The notes under the pieces: generated by a model
The model's input: only the letters and a program-made list of their open reading frames with translations
What the model was told of the DNA's origin: nothing
The model's database searches: none
Source of the DNA: Deltaproteobacteria bacterium
Lineage (GTDB): Bacteria > Desulfobacterota > Desulfobulbia > Desulfobulbales > Desulfobulbaceae
Length of the DNA: 64,000 nt
Direction of reading: 5' to 3'
Assembly (NCBI GenBank): GCA_024280455.1
Contig: JAJRQC010000129.1
Coordinates: forward strand, 1-64,000
Shown here: piece after piece, positions 16,963 to 25,222 of the stretch
Numbering within the stretch: the stretch's first letter is position 1
Layout: every line of letters begins with the position of its first letter
Made by a program: the position numbers and the translations under genes

Positions 16963-17955
16963 TTACCTGACCACGATATCCACAGCTTCAAGAGCAGCAA
17001 ACGGAACCGACACCTGCAGGCGTCCGGCTGCTGCCAGATTGACAAACGCGGTCTGCCGGGACGGGCGCGGTATGGTTTCTTCAATGGTTTGTTTACCGTC
17101 GCAAATGTCGGCGGTCATCTCCGCCGCCTGTCTGCCGCAGTAGCCGAACGAATTGAAGAGACCGGCAACGATGTTGCTCGTCCGGACATAGTCGCCGATC
17201 TCGGCACGCCCGATATCCAGGGTCAGCGAAGTAATAACCGGCAGGCCGCTCTCGGCAAGCCCTTCACGGTGCTGAAAGACACCGACAATACCGCCGTAGG
17301 CCTCGACATGTTGCTCCCTGAATACCCGCAAAACAGTGTCAACCCCCTGGGCAAGATCAATATAAAGGATATCAACCCCGTGCCGGTCAGCTAAAGACAA
17401 ACCCTCGTATGCAGCCTTGAAAATCATATCAGCCGGAATACGCGAGTCAAAGACATAGGCGTAATTGTCCATTTCAGGCAGGAGCAGGCGGGCCAGCCGC
17501 AGGATCTTTTCCGGTGGATACATCAGATAGATACCGGAGAGGTTCGTCTTCGGCGCCTCAGTTACCGAGGGCAGCATTTTCAGGGCCACGGAACGAAGAA
17601 CCGGGACAAATAACTGAGGGGTTGCGCTTCCCTTGAGTTTGTCGCGGGCATACATGGAAACCCAGCCGCAGGTGATGAACATGTCGGCTGAATCCTTATA
17701 TTCGGCAACGGCGGCCAGCACCTCGGGGACTGAAGCCTTATCAGCGGTACTGGTCAGGACGTCGACATAGGTGATATTTTCTCCTTCCACATATCCCCGC
17801 TTCCGCATCCCCTCTTTTACCTCTTTAATAACGGTGGCAAAATAGGTCGGCGCAATCCGGTAGCGGATAAACACCACTTTTTTCATCTCTGCAGCCTCAA
17901 GCGTGGAACAGAAAACCAGGCCCGACAGAAGAATAAAGGCGAGGCGAAAAACCAT
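16963..17955 (-). CDS. Periplasmic ABC-type substrate-binding protein (ABC_sub_bind family)
   Basis: The 330-residue protein starts with a signal peptide (FRLAFILLSGLVFCSTLEAA) and resembles the PF04392-type binding proteins: KKVVFIRYRIAPTYFATVIKEVKEGM at the front and repeated Rossmann-like lobes, with SVTEAPKTNLSGIY in the middle. No ABC permease or ATPase is nearby. Its TAA is immediately followed by the ATG of the hybrid kinase, so the two are translated together, and the protein probably presents its ligand to that kinase's periplasmic domain. The start at 17955 is preferred over 17973 because GGGAGGT precedes it at good spacing. The ligand is unknown. Confidence 0.85.
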   Translation of the reverse strand: MVFRLAFILLSGLVFCSTLEAAEMKKVVFIRYRIAPTYFATVIKEVKEGMRKRGYVEGENITYVDVLTSTADKASVPEVLAAVAEYKDSADMFITCGWVSMYARDKLKGSATPQLFVPVLRSVALKMLPSVTEAPKTNLSGIYLMYPPEKILRLARLLLPEMDNYAYVFDSRIPADMIFKAAYEGLSLADRHGVDILYIDLAQGVDTVLRVFREQHVEAYGGIVGVFQHREGLAESGLPVITSLTLDIGRAEIGDYVRTSNIVAGLFNSFGYCGRQAAEMTADICDGKQTIEETIPRPSRQTAFVNLAAAGRLQVSVPFAALEAVDIVVR

Positions 17956-18071
17956 GGCGACCTCCCGGGTCAATGGTTGAGGGTTTGTTGATTAAAAAAA
18001 AATCGCCGGCATGAGATGTAGTCAATGGGCATCAGAAAAAGTGATCTGACGGCACACCTGCCCCGCATATT

Positions 18072-18173
18072 TGTCGGTGTCGTAAAAAGCCTCGCCACCG
18101 ACGGCGGGAAGGTTATAACCTCTTGTATTCCCGTACAGTGCAAATGGCGTTTTTGCCTTTTTACGAGTCCATC
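18072..18173. repeat. MITE-like element, TCGTAAAAAG family, copy 2
   Basis: This 102-bp copy starts TGTCGGTGTCG. It carries the inverted pair TCGTAAAAAG (18080) and CTTTTTACGA (18157-18166), ending GTCCATCA. It lacks the right-hand CGACACCGACA end seen in copy 1. It sits in the 438-base gap between two divergent genes; nothing else was seen there except the promoter at 18318. Confidence 0.8.
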
Positions 18174-18317
18174 ATATTTCACATATTCAAAGTATACCTT
18201 GAAACAGTCTTTCCTGTTGAGTGTACCCAATGTCGAGATTTCCTAAAAGAAGTATATGAAATTGCAGCCATACCGGTCAAATAAAAAGATACGTTGTGGT
18301 ACCCGCAAAGAGCTTTC

Positions 18318-18346
18318 TTGCGTTCAGGATCAGACAAGGATATAGT
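18318..18346 (+). promoter_or_regulatory. Probable promoter of the beta-CASP nuclease gene
   Basis: TTGCGT (18318-18323) and TATAGT (18341-18346) are 17 bases apart and end 48 bases before the start codon. This is a reasonable sigma-70-like match found by eye, without statistical support. Confidence 0.45.
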
Positions 18347-18393
18347 CTGGATATAAAACTTTTTTCCAGCACTTTCCAACGGAGTCATTCATT

Positions 18394-19785
18394 ATGAAAC
18401 TTTCCTTCCATGGCGCGGCCCGCGGCGTGACCGGCTCCTGTCATCTTGTTGAATGCCGGGGCAAGCAGCTGCTTATTGACTGCGGCATGTATCAGGGACA
18501 CAGAGAACTTGAAGAAGACAACAGGGGAGACTTCGGTTTTGATCCGGCGGACATCGACTTTCTGATCCTGACCCACGGCCACCTTGATCACTGCGGTCGT
18601 ATCCCGCTGCTGGTCAAGCGCGGATTCACCGGCAAAATCGTCTGTACTGCGGCAACCCGGGAACTGGCTAAGCTGGTCATGCTGGATTCCGCTCATATTC
18701 AGGAAGAGGAAGCAGAGTACCGAAATAGAAAAGCGGCAAAAAAGGCGGAGGAAAGTGAAATCATAGAGCCCCTGTATGATACGCTGGACGCACTCAACAG
18801 CATGGATTTTTTCGTTGATTTTTCCTCGCTTACCCAGCCCCATGACATTGCACCGGGTATTCGCATTACTTTTCTCGATGCCGGTCATATCCTCGGTTCC
18901 GCGTCTATTCTTCTTGAACTCGAGGAAAATCACAGCCATCGCCGGGTCCTGTTTTCAGGTGATCTCGGCTATGGCGGACGGGCTATCCTCCGTGACCCGG
19001 CCATACCGCCCAAAGCCGATATCGTGGTTATGGAGACCACCTATGGCGACCGTTTACACAAACAGCTGCAGCCCTCCATTGAAGAGCTGTACAGTGCAGT
19101 TAACGAAACCCTGGCCCAGGGCGGCAACGTCCTGATCCCCAGTTTTGCCCTGGAACGGACCCAGGAGATCCTCTACTACCTGCGCGAGGGTATGGAGCAG
19201 GGCCTGGTTCCGGAAAAAACAAAGGTCTTTCTCGATTCACCCATGGCTATTTCCGCCACCCGGATCTTCCAGCGTCATCCCGAATGCTTTGACACCGAAA
19301 CCTGGGCGGTCTACCAGGGGGGACAGGATCCCTTTGCCCTGCCCGAGCTCCACTTCACCCGGGAAACAGCGGCCTCAATCGCACTCAAACAGGTAAAAAG
19401 CGCGGTTATTATTGCCGGGTCCGGCATGGCCACCGGCGGCCGTATCCGTCCCCATCTTCGCCATAACATCTGGCGCAAGGAAGCAGCCGTCATCTTTGTC
19501 GGCTACGCAGCCCAGGGAACCCTGGCCCGGCAGATCATCGACGGCGCCAAGACGATCCGAATTTTCAGAGAAAAAATTGAGGTCAACGCGCAGATATACA
19601 CCATCGGCGGTTTTTCAGCCCACGGCGATCAGCAGCAACTGCTGGACTGGCACGGTCATACCGGTCAGCCGGAAATGACCATCCTGGTCCACGGAGAGGA
19701 ACGGGCCATGGAAACGTTCGGGGAACTGCTGGAAAATACCCGGGTGGAGATGCCCCAACTGCACCAGGAATTTAAAATCGGGTAG
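18394..19785 (+). CDS. Beta-CASP metallo-beta-lactamase ribonuclease
   Basis: The 463-residue enzyme belongs to the beta-CASP branch of metallo-beta-lactamases, which process RNA as endonucleases or 5' exonucleases. Motif 2 is THGHLDHCGRIP, with further ligands in DAGHILGS and FSGDLGYGGR. The beta-CASP insert is marked by PSFALERTQEILYYL, FLDSPMAISATRIF and IIAGSGMATGGRI, and the C-terminal motif is FSAHGDQQQLLDW with LVHGEE. It resembles the bacterial YsgA/CPSF73-like group rather than RNase J. The ATG follows AACGGAG at correct spacing and a plausible promoter. It is monocistronic. Its RNA targets are unknown. Confidence 0.93.
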   Translation: MKLSFHGAARGVTGSCHLVECRGKQLLIDCGMYQGHRELEEDNRGDFGFDPADIDFLILTHGHLDHCGRIPLLVKRGFTGKIVCTAATRELAKLVMLDSAHIQEEEAEYRNRKAAKKAEESEIIEPLYDTLDALNSMDFFVDFSSLTQPHDIAPGIRITFLDAGHILGSASILLELEENHSHRRVLFSGDLGYGGRAILRDPAIPPKADIVVMETTYGDRLHKQLQPSIEELYSAVNETLAQGGNVLIPSFALERTQEILYYLREGMEQGLVPEKTKVFLDSPMAISATRIFQRHPECFDTETWAVYQGGQDPFALPELHFTRETAASIALKQVKSAVIIAGSGMATGGRIRPHLRHNIWRKEAAVIFVGYAAQGTLARQIIDGAKTIRIFREKIEVNAQIYTIGGFSAHGDQQQLLDWHGHTGQPEMTILVHGEERAMETFGELLENTRVEMPQLHQEFKIG

Positions 19786-20117
19786 CCGACCTGGAATAGA
19801 ACAACATCTGAAAACCAGGCGTATTTGTCTGTAGTTAGCCGTAGGTTGGCGTTAGCGGGTCTCAGCTTCAAACCTGTTGGGTTAACGCTGTCCCTGCCTT
19901 AAGATATGCGTCCCGGCAAGCAGGTGAGGCCAGCGTAACCCAACAATTATCGGGTTGATAATCTGCTTTACCCCAACCTTGTTTTCATGGTTTATTGTGC
20001 TGTCAAAGCATGCTGATTTATCTGTTGCCGGGATAGATGTTTTTCGGCCAGGGGAAAATGAAGCCGATACAAACAGAGTGCTGATGAAATGAATATCAGA
20101 ATTGTTTTTTAATCGTA
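19786..20117. other. Gene-free stretch with a decayed GTAGGTTGGG-type palindrome
   Basis: No credible gene is seen here. GTAGGTTGGCGTTAGCGGGT (about 19850) and the pair GTTGGGTTAACGCTG (19876-19890) and CAGCGTAACCCAAC (19931-19944) look like a decayed relative of the perfect palindrome at 48317-48389. It lies just downstream of the beta-CASP gene and could weakly terminate it. Confidence 0.4.
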
Positions 20118-20222
20118 TCAAGGGTAAGAAAGAAACCTGGCCAGGGTTGTTTTACCGACTTGTCTCGGCCCTCCGAGAAAGGCCATTTTTTGCTGAAGGT
20201 CCTCACGGACCGGTCGAGTCAT
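20118..20222 (-). pseudogene. N-terminal stub of an AAA_14/DUF4143-type ATPase
   Basis: The 34-codon frame begins MTRPVREDLQQKMAFLGG and continues PRQVGKTTLARF, a textbook start plus Walker A motif of the AAA_14 ATPases (usually about 400 residues with a DUF4143 C-terminus). It ends at TGA two codons after LSY. Nothing downstream continues the family, so the gene was lost by deletion. The promoter region is still readable upstream at 20255-20301. The parent family is often found in mobile or toxin-antitoxin-like settings; here it neighbours a transposase stub and an HNH nuclease gene. Confidence 0.7.
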
Positions 20223-20301
20223 ATATCGTTTTCGCATATGACAAAAATATATCGCAGGTAAAAATTGTCAATACAAAAAAGTAGTACAGGTAAAAATTGT
20301 C
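20223..20301 (-). promoter_or_regulatory. Preserved promoter with two 15-bp direct repeats for the AAA_14 stub
   Basis: GACAATTTTTACCTG occurs twice on the minus strand (20287-20301 and 20255-20269), 32 bases or about three helical turns apart. The copy nearer the gene forms a TTGACA -35 box, followed after about 17 bases by TATTTT-like sequence before the ATG at 20222. The tandem copies could be operator sites or a duplicated promoter. Confidence 0.5.
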
Positions 20302-20441
20302 TTGTTTAACTCATGTTGTTCAATCGAACATAGACCGTATGGAGGGCCGTTTTTTCTTTCCCTTAAAACAGGTTCGATTCATCAAAATCCACAACTGAAT
20401 CTTTTTCTTTTTCCCTGCAACGATAACTCGATAACCTGTAC

Positions 20442-20600
20442 TCATGGTAACTTTAAAAGAAAAAGGAAAAAAGGACAGGCTGACCCCGGACCTGCACCGT
20501 CTTTTTCGAACCGGAGGAGAAACTCCTGTTTATGACACCTGTGGGTGATATGCCAGCCGCAACCGGGTATGTAATACCTGTTCGCTCTTGGCAAAGCCAT
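20442..20600 (-). pseudogene. N-terminal stub of a REP-associated tyrosine transposase (RAYT)
   Basis: The 52-codon frame starts MALPRANRYYIPGCGWHITH and continues RCHKQEFLLRFEKD, matching the characteristic N-terminus of TnpA_REP/Y1-type transposases (the HITHRCHK...FLLKF motif). After about residue 35 the similarity ends and the frame runs into a GC-poor polypyrimidine stretch and stops. The HUH active site and catalytic tyrosine are absent, so it is inactive. GGAAGGACAGG precedes the ATG as ribosome binding site. RAYT genes mobilise or maintain short palindromic repeats, of which this window has many. Confidence 0.7.
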
Positions 20601-20775
20601 TCTGACCTGTCCTTCCTTAAATGGCTCTTTTTAGAGGCAAGAAGAGGCTTCTAAGGGCTAAACCGGGTGTTTTTCACACTATTTAATCAATGATACAGCT
20701 AGTTCCCTTGGTCCGACCCCGTGACCGGCTGGTCCGGAAAAACCCCCGGCTACCCGATTCTGTATTTCTAAATGA

Positions 20776-21522
20776 CTATTGCAGTACAATCCCATTAGCA
20801 TTAGAGATGAAATTCATACGGTCAGTTTTGAACCATACTTTTCCATCAGGCAAAAAAAAGGTGGTGGGCTCACCCTCCAAAGCTACAATGCGAAAACCTT
20901 TGTACAACATATCAAGACGTTCTACAATTAATTGATTAGGCGGATTGATCTTCAAAATAAGAGAAATTTTACGAAGGTACTCTCTGATAATGACTTTATT
21001 GCCTTCGCTTTTTATATCCCAGTTTTTAGCATCTCCTCGCCATTCGTTTCTGTTAATTGTAGCGATCTCTTTTCCTGATTCATCATGAAACACAGCACTA
21101 ATACTGAATGGTGTTTTACTATCCTCTGGTCCTTCAATAATAAGCAGTGATTTGCCAAAAACTTCTATCATATTAGGAGTATTGACGAAGGTAATGTTTC
21201 CTAAAATCACTTCAGGAGACCAACGAAGATCAAGTAAAAAATTTGAAGAACCTCTTTTGAGGCATGCAGGATTGTCATTGTATCGTTCAACAGTACGAGC
21301 TGATAGCAACCCTTTTTTTTCGAGTTCATGGCATGATGGACACAATAAGGTTATGTCATCTTCTCTATGTTCTTTAGCATGTTCAAATGAAGGATCGAAA
21401 TGATGATATTGATATATAGCAAAACCACATTTCACACAACCAAACCCGCATCGCTGCCGAATATTTCTGGCAATAGGTTCAGGGATATGCCTACTTAGAC
21501 CATATCTATTAATTTGATTCAT
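20776..21522 (-). CDS. HNH endonuclease domain protein with unknown C-terminal domain
   Basis: The 248-residue protein has a zinc-finger HNH nuclease module in residues 18-75: CGFGCVKCGF, YQYHHFDPSFEHAKEH and DDITLLCPSCHELE, giving two CxxC pairs and the HH catalytic pair. The remaining 170 residues are beta-rich and unrecognised (for example FGKSLLIIEGPEDSKTPFSISAVF). The gene is markedly more AT-rich than its neighbours and uses many A/T-ending codons, which suggests horizontal transfer. It lies next to decayed ATPase and transposase stubs. A role in defence or selfish-DNA function is inference; the family is also seen as standalone genes. The start ATG has no strong ribosome binding site. 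Confidence 0.7.
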   Translation of the reverse strand: MNQINRYGLSRHIPEPIARNIRQRCGFGCVKCGFAIYQYHHFDPSFEHAKEHREDDITLLCPSCHELEKKGLLSARTVERYNDNPACLKRGSSNFLLDLRWSPEVILGNITFVNTPNMIEVFGKSLLIIEGPEDSKTPFSISAVFHDESGKEIATINRNEWRGDAKNWDIKSEGNKVIIREYLRKISLILKINPPNQLIVERLDMLYKGFRIVALEGEPTTFFLPDGKVWFKTDRMNFISNANGIVLQ

Positions 21523-21794
21523 AGTCTTTTGTACAGAACCAAGAGCGTTTTATCTTTCGTCCCGCCCCGCAAGAGCTCTCTATGTTTATTTTTCCCGTAA
21601 CTTTTCCGTTTACTCAATCGGTTGCCGGTAAGAGCGGGATGAAGAATAAAATGTTGTTTAAAAAGGTGTCAGATTTATTTTTCAAGAAAAGGGGCTGAGG
21701 CCTCCAGGAAAAAATCAAAAACTGCCCCATTTTTCCATGATAATGCCGCCTCACCAGATTGAAAATACGTCATTATTGACTTCACGTTCAAACT

Positions 21795-22391
21795 CTACTC
21801 AGCGGGTGTTGCCGTTGCCTCGCCATTCTCAGCAGGGGAAGGATCATCCGGAGCGGTAGCCTTGTGAATTTGGGCCTTGCCCTTTTCCCAGGCCTCTTTG
21901 GAACTTTCTGCGGCCTTGTCCAGCCCTTCTTTGGATTTGCCTTTCACCGTATCCCAGGTTTCAGTTGCTCCTTCCCTGGTTTCTTTCCAGACTTTTTTCG
22001 AAATTTCCCGAGCCCCTCTGTACAGCTCCTTTGATTCGGCCTGGATTGCCTCCCATGCCTTTCGGGACGCCTCTTCAGCCTTATCCATGGCCTCTTTGGA
22101 ATCGGACTTTATGGCCTCCCAGCTCTCGGCACTCTTTTCCCTGGTCTGGTCCAGGGTCTTCTGTGAGGCCTCACTGGTCTCTTCATAGAACTCTTTTGAG
22201 CCCTGCCTGGTTTTCTCCCAGGATTCTTTTGTTGCCTCCCCCACTGCCTGAGCCGCCTCTTTTACCTCCTGGCCTGCGGCATCCCATTTTTCCGGATTCT
22301 GTTCATCGGCAGCCAGGGCGGGAACAGCCAGGAACAGAATTACCATAACTGCGCACCCGGCCAGTTTTACTTTCATCGTATACTTATTCAT
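21795..22391 (-). CDS. Exported amphipathic 22-residue-repeat protein (apolipoprotein/LEA-like)
   Basis: The 198-residue protein has a signal peptide ending VPALAAD, then about five consecutive 22-residue repeats between residues 55 and 165, and a Pro/Glu/Ala-rich tail. Each repeat has alternating Lys/Glu with an aromatic or leucine at the same place (KESWEKTR, QKTLDQTR, KEAMDKAE, KELYRGAR, TETWDTVK, KEAWEKGK). This pattern gives long amphipathic helices, as in apolipoproteins and group 3 LEA proteins, and may bind membranes or protect against stress in the periplasm. AGGTGAATTC precedes the ATG. Cysteine is absent after the leader, so it is not a lipoprotein. I do not know a named family. 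Confidence 0.75.
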   Translation of the reverse strand: MNKYTMKVKLAGCAVMVILFLAVPALAADEQNPEKWDAAGQEVKEAAQAVGEATKESWEKTRQGSKEFYEETSEASQKTLDQTREKSAESWEAIKSDSKEAMDKAEEASRKAWEAIQAESKELYRGAREISKKVWKETREGATETWDTVKGKSKEGLDKAAESSKEAWEKGKAQIHKATAPDDPSPAENGEATATPAE

Positions 22392-22484
22392 GAATTCACC
22401 TCGTTACTGGATGACCTTTGCTGGTCTTTATATTCTTTCACTTTTATTTACTTTGTGATGGACTCGCCCCCCCCTGTTCCGTCT

Positions 22485-22562
22485 TCCCCGCATGCTTTTA
22501 GCGGGGATCCAGGACGTTTTCGGCGAATAGGAGCCCCGACAACTCCCTTCGGGCATGACGAG
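22485..22562. repeat. Small dispersed hairpin repeat (CCCCGC...GCGGGG type)
   Basis: A 7-bp stem TCCCCGC/GCGGGGA around ATGCTTTTA is followed by ATCCAGGACG and, 50 bases later, a second hairpin-like half (GAGCCCCGACAACTCCC, TTCGGGCATGACGA). The layout resembles the widespread intergenic repeat with TTTTAGCGGGGATCCAG. It lies in the 371-base divergent gap before tolC. Confidence 0.55.
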
Positions 22563-22667
22563 GAACTCGTTATTATCAATTTCATAATTACTGCGACAAA
22601 ATAGAATTACCCGTTCCAACGATAAAAGGAATTGACGGCTTAAACAAGATCAATTATCGAATAAAAT

Positions 22668-22696
22668 GTGACAACATCCTGCAAATACACTATACT
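22668..22696 (+). promoter_or_regulatory. Probable promoter of the efflux operon
   Basis: GTGACA (22668-22673) and TATACT (22691-22696) are 17 bases apart, 67 bases before the chosen tolC-like start. A downstream start codon at 22763 is favoured by this placement. Confidence 0.5.
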
Positions 22697-22762
22697 CAAG
22701 GCTTGGTTACCGGTTATGCCGACTACATTTTACCCCTGAGCCCCCCTAAGGATATTTCCCAA

Positions 22763-24184
22763 ATGGTCAACACATTTCATTTGCACAAATCCTGTTGTTT
22801 CGGCCTGTACGCCGGGGTAAGCAGATTGCGCTTTATCCTGCTGTTTTTCCTGTCCCTGCAAAGTATTGCGACGGCGGCGGAACAGCCGGTTCCCCCTGAG
22901 CAGTGGACGGTGACCGAGGCCGTCACCTTTGCCCTTGCCAACAATCCGGATGCCATGATTGCCCTGCACCGGATATCTGCGGCCAGGGCCGCCATGGATC
23001 AAGCCCAGTCCGCTTTTTACCCGCAGCTTGGTGTCAATGTTGAATATGGCCAGACCAACAATCCCATGTATTCCTTCGGAAATATTCTCAACCAGGGCTC
23101 GTTTACCAACACGATAGACTTCAATAACCCGGGCACAACCGACAATCTCCGCCTTGCCGCCACCCTGCAGTATCGTCTCTACAACGGCGGCCGTGACCAG
23201 GCCGGTGTCCGCTCAGCCCGGGCACAACAGCAGGCCGAAGAATGGCAGCGGACAGCCGTTTTATCCGGGCTGGCCTTTGAGGTCGTCCGCAGCTATTACA
23301 CCATTGCCCAGGCCGGTGAAATCGTCGCCGCCCGCAAATCCGCCATTGCAGCCATCGACACTTCGCTTGCGGTCGCCCGAGCCCGGTACAAGGCAGGCGA
23401 CCTGCTCAAGGCCAGCCTGCTTGACATTGAAGTGCAGCAGTCGATTGCTCACGAGCAGCTCATCCAGGCCCGGCACGGCTTGAACCTTGCCAAACGGGCC
23501 TTTCTCAATCTGCTGGGACTCAAGCAGAAAAAAGTTCGCCTTGATCTTGCCCAGCACTTCCCGCAGCAAATCCCGACCGACCCGGACGGCAGCCTGCGCC
23601 CGGAAATCCAGAGCCTGAATGCCCGGGTACAAGCAGCCCAGGAACAGCTTGAAAAGGCCAAGGGCGGCTACTACCCCACCGCCGACCTTTTCGGCAGCTA
23701 TCAGGTCGACCAGGGCTATGTCTACGAAGAGCACAGCGGCAACTCCTGGATGGCCGGCGTCCGCCTCAACTATACCCTGTATGAAGGGAAAAAAACTTCG
23801 GCCGCCGTTGCCCGGGCCGGTGCCAACCTCACTCAGACCCAGGAGATGAAACGAAAAGCAACTCTTGGCATCGGCCTTGAAATCGAAAAAGCCGAACTCG
23901 CCCTGCAACAAGCCGAGGAACGACTGCAAGTCACAAAAAAAATGGTTGAGCTGGCCCGGGAAAGCGCCCGCCTGTCAAGGGAACGTTTCCGTGAAGGAGT
24001 CATCCTCTCCTCTAACCTGCTTGATGCTGAAAACCGGTTGACTGATGCCCTGGTCCATGCCTCCATTGCCAAAGCCGCCCGGGCAATAGCCATTGCCGAC
24101 CTCCGTCGTGCTGCCGGTATGCCCCAGTTTAACGAACGGCAACAGACCCCTGAGACAACAAACGATTTAACCCTCCTCAAATAG
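22763..24184 (+). CDS. TolC-family outer membrane efflux protein
   Basis: The 473-residue protein forms the outer membrane channel and periplasmic tunnel of a tripartite efflux pump. It has a signal peptide (RFILLFFLSLQSIATAAEQ) followed by WTVTEAVTFALANNPD, the usual first helix of the family, and two OEP repeats rich in long helices with NGGRDQAGVRSARAQ and YEGKKTSAAVARAGAN, the paired turn motifs. The start at 22763 is preferred over 22703 because AAGGA precedes it and it begins just before the leader. The adaptor gene starts 10 bases after its stop, so it heads a three-gene operon. Confidence 0.9.
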   Translation: MVNTFHLHKSCCFGLYAGVSRLRFILLFFLSLQSIATAAEQPVPPEQWTVTEAVTFALANNPDAMIALHRISAARAAMDQAQSAFYPQLGVNVEYGQTNNPMYSFGNILNQGSFTNTIDFNNPGTTDNLRLAATLQYRLYNGGRDQAGVRSARAQQQAEEWQRTAVLSGLAFEVVRSYYTIAQAGEIVAARKSAIAAIDTSLAVARARYKAGDLLKASLLDIEVQQSIAHEQLIQARHGLNLAKRAFLNLLGLKQKKVRLDLAQHFPQQIPTDPDGSLRPEIQSLNARVQAAQEQLEKAKGGYYPTADLFGSYQVDQGYVYEEHSGNSWMAGVRLNYTLYEGKKTSAAVARAGANLTQTQEMKRKATLGIGLEIEKAELALQQAEERLQVTKKMVELARESARLSRERFREGVILSSNLLDAENRLTDALVHASIAKAARAIAIADLRRAAGMPQFNERQQTPETTNDLTLLK

Positions 24185-24194
24185 AGCGCACCCC

Positions 24195-25217
24195 ATGATA
24201 TATACAAAAACCTCCCTCTTCTTCTGCCTGTTCTTCAGCTGCCTCGCCGGCGCAGTTTGGGCTGGAACGGAAGCCCCTGACCAAGCCGCCACCCCGGTCA
24301 GGGTCCAGACCCTCAAAGTGCAGGAACGCAACATCAGCTCCCGGGTCGAAGTGGTCGGCACGGTACAGGCGGTTGAACAAGCCGTTATTGCTGCTAAAAT
24401 TTCCGGCATCATTGTTGAAATTCCGGTAGTTCTCGGTTCTCTGGTCAACAAGGGCGACCTGCTGGTCAAGATCAACGCCGAAGAGATTTCAGCCCGGGTC
24501 CTCCAGGCGCAGGCACAGCTTGACCAGGCCAGACGCAATCTCAAACGGGAAGAAAAACTGCTCAAGCAACAGGCCTCAACCCCGGAAACAGTCAAATCCA
24601 TGCGCGACATGCTGGCGGTAGCCCAGGCCGGTTACCGGGAGGCAGCCTCCATGCTGAGTTATACGACAATCAACGCGCCGTTCTCCGGGGTCATTACCAG
24701 AAAAATAGCCAACACCGGAGATCTGGCCACCCCGGGCAATCCGCTTCTGCATCTGGAAAACCCCGACCGGCTCCAGGTAGTGACGTCCGTACCCGAAACA
24801 ATCGCCCTGCGGATCTCCCAGGGTGACCCTCTTACCGTGCGGATTCCCGCGGCCGACACAACCCTGGAAGCGACGGTGGCTGAAATGTCTCCGGTGGTTG
24901 ATCCCCGGTCCCGGACTTCGCAGGTCAAAATCAATCTCAGCTCATCTTCCGGGCTCCGAACCGGAATGTTCGCCCGGGTCAGGCTTCCCGGGACCGAGAG
25001 TACCACCCTGATGGTCCCGGAGCAGGCGGTTATTCCCTTCGGACAGCTGGAGAAAATCTTTGTGGTTCATGAAGGTAAGGCTCAGCTCCGACTGGTTCGC
25101 ACCGGCATGCATGGAGGGGGGCTGATTGAGATCCTGTCCGGCCTCCAGGCTGGAGAAGAAATCGTCACGGAAAACAACCTCCTTCTGATCAATGGACAAC
25201 CGTTGACAACCGACTGA
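24195..25217 (+). CDS. RND efflux periplasmic adaptor subunit (HlyD/MFP family)
   Basis: The 340-residue membrane fusion protein bridges the inner membrane RND pump and the TolC-like channel. It has a signal peptide ([15 protein letters not shown]), the split lipoyl domain ([23 protein letters not shown] and [19 protein letters not shown]), a short alpha-hairpin between them, and a beta-barrel and membrane-proximal domain to the C-terminus. A cysteine in the leader (FSCLAG) resembles a lipobox, so it may be lipid-anchored. It lies between the channel and pump genes with 5-10 base gaps, giving translational coupling. The substrate is not predictable. Confidence 0.92.
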   Translation: MIYTKTSLFFCLFFSCLAGAVWAGTEAPDQAATPVRVQTLKVQERNISSRVEVVGTVQAVEQAVIAAKISGIIVEIPVVLGSLVNKGDLLVKINAEEISARVLQAQAQLDQARRNLKREEKLLKQQASTPETVKSMRDMLAVAQAGYREAASMLSYTTINAPFSGVITRKIANTGDLATPGNPLLHLENPDRLQVVTSVPETIALRISQGDPLTVRIPAADTTLEATVAEMSPVVDPRSRTSQVKINLSSSSGLRTGMFARVRLPGTESTTLMVPEQAVIPFGQLEKIFVVHEGKAQLRLVRTGMHGGGLIEILSGLQAGEEIVTENNLLLINGQPLTTD

Positions 25218-25222
25218 GAATC

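Noticed and set aside
17970-18230. Open frame on the minus strand with peptide VITFPPSVARL
   Set aside because: The same peptide appears in a frame at 31358-31669. Both are translations of the TCGTAAAAAG repeat and not genes.
20302-20535. 77-codon plus-strand frame in the gene graveyard
   Set aside because: It lies antisense to the transposase stub, and its composition reflects polypurine and polypyrimidine tracts.
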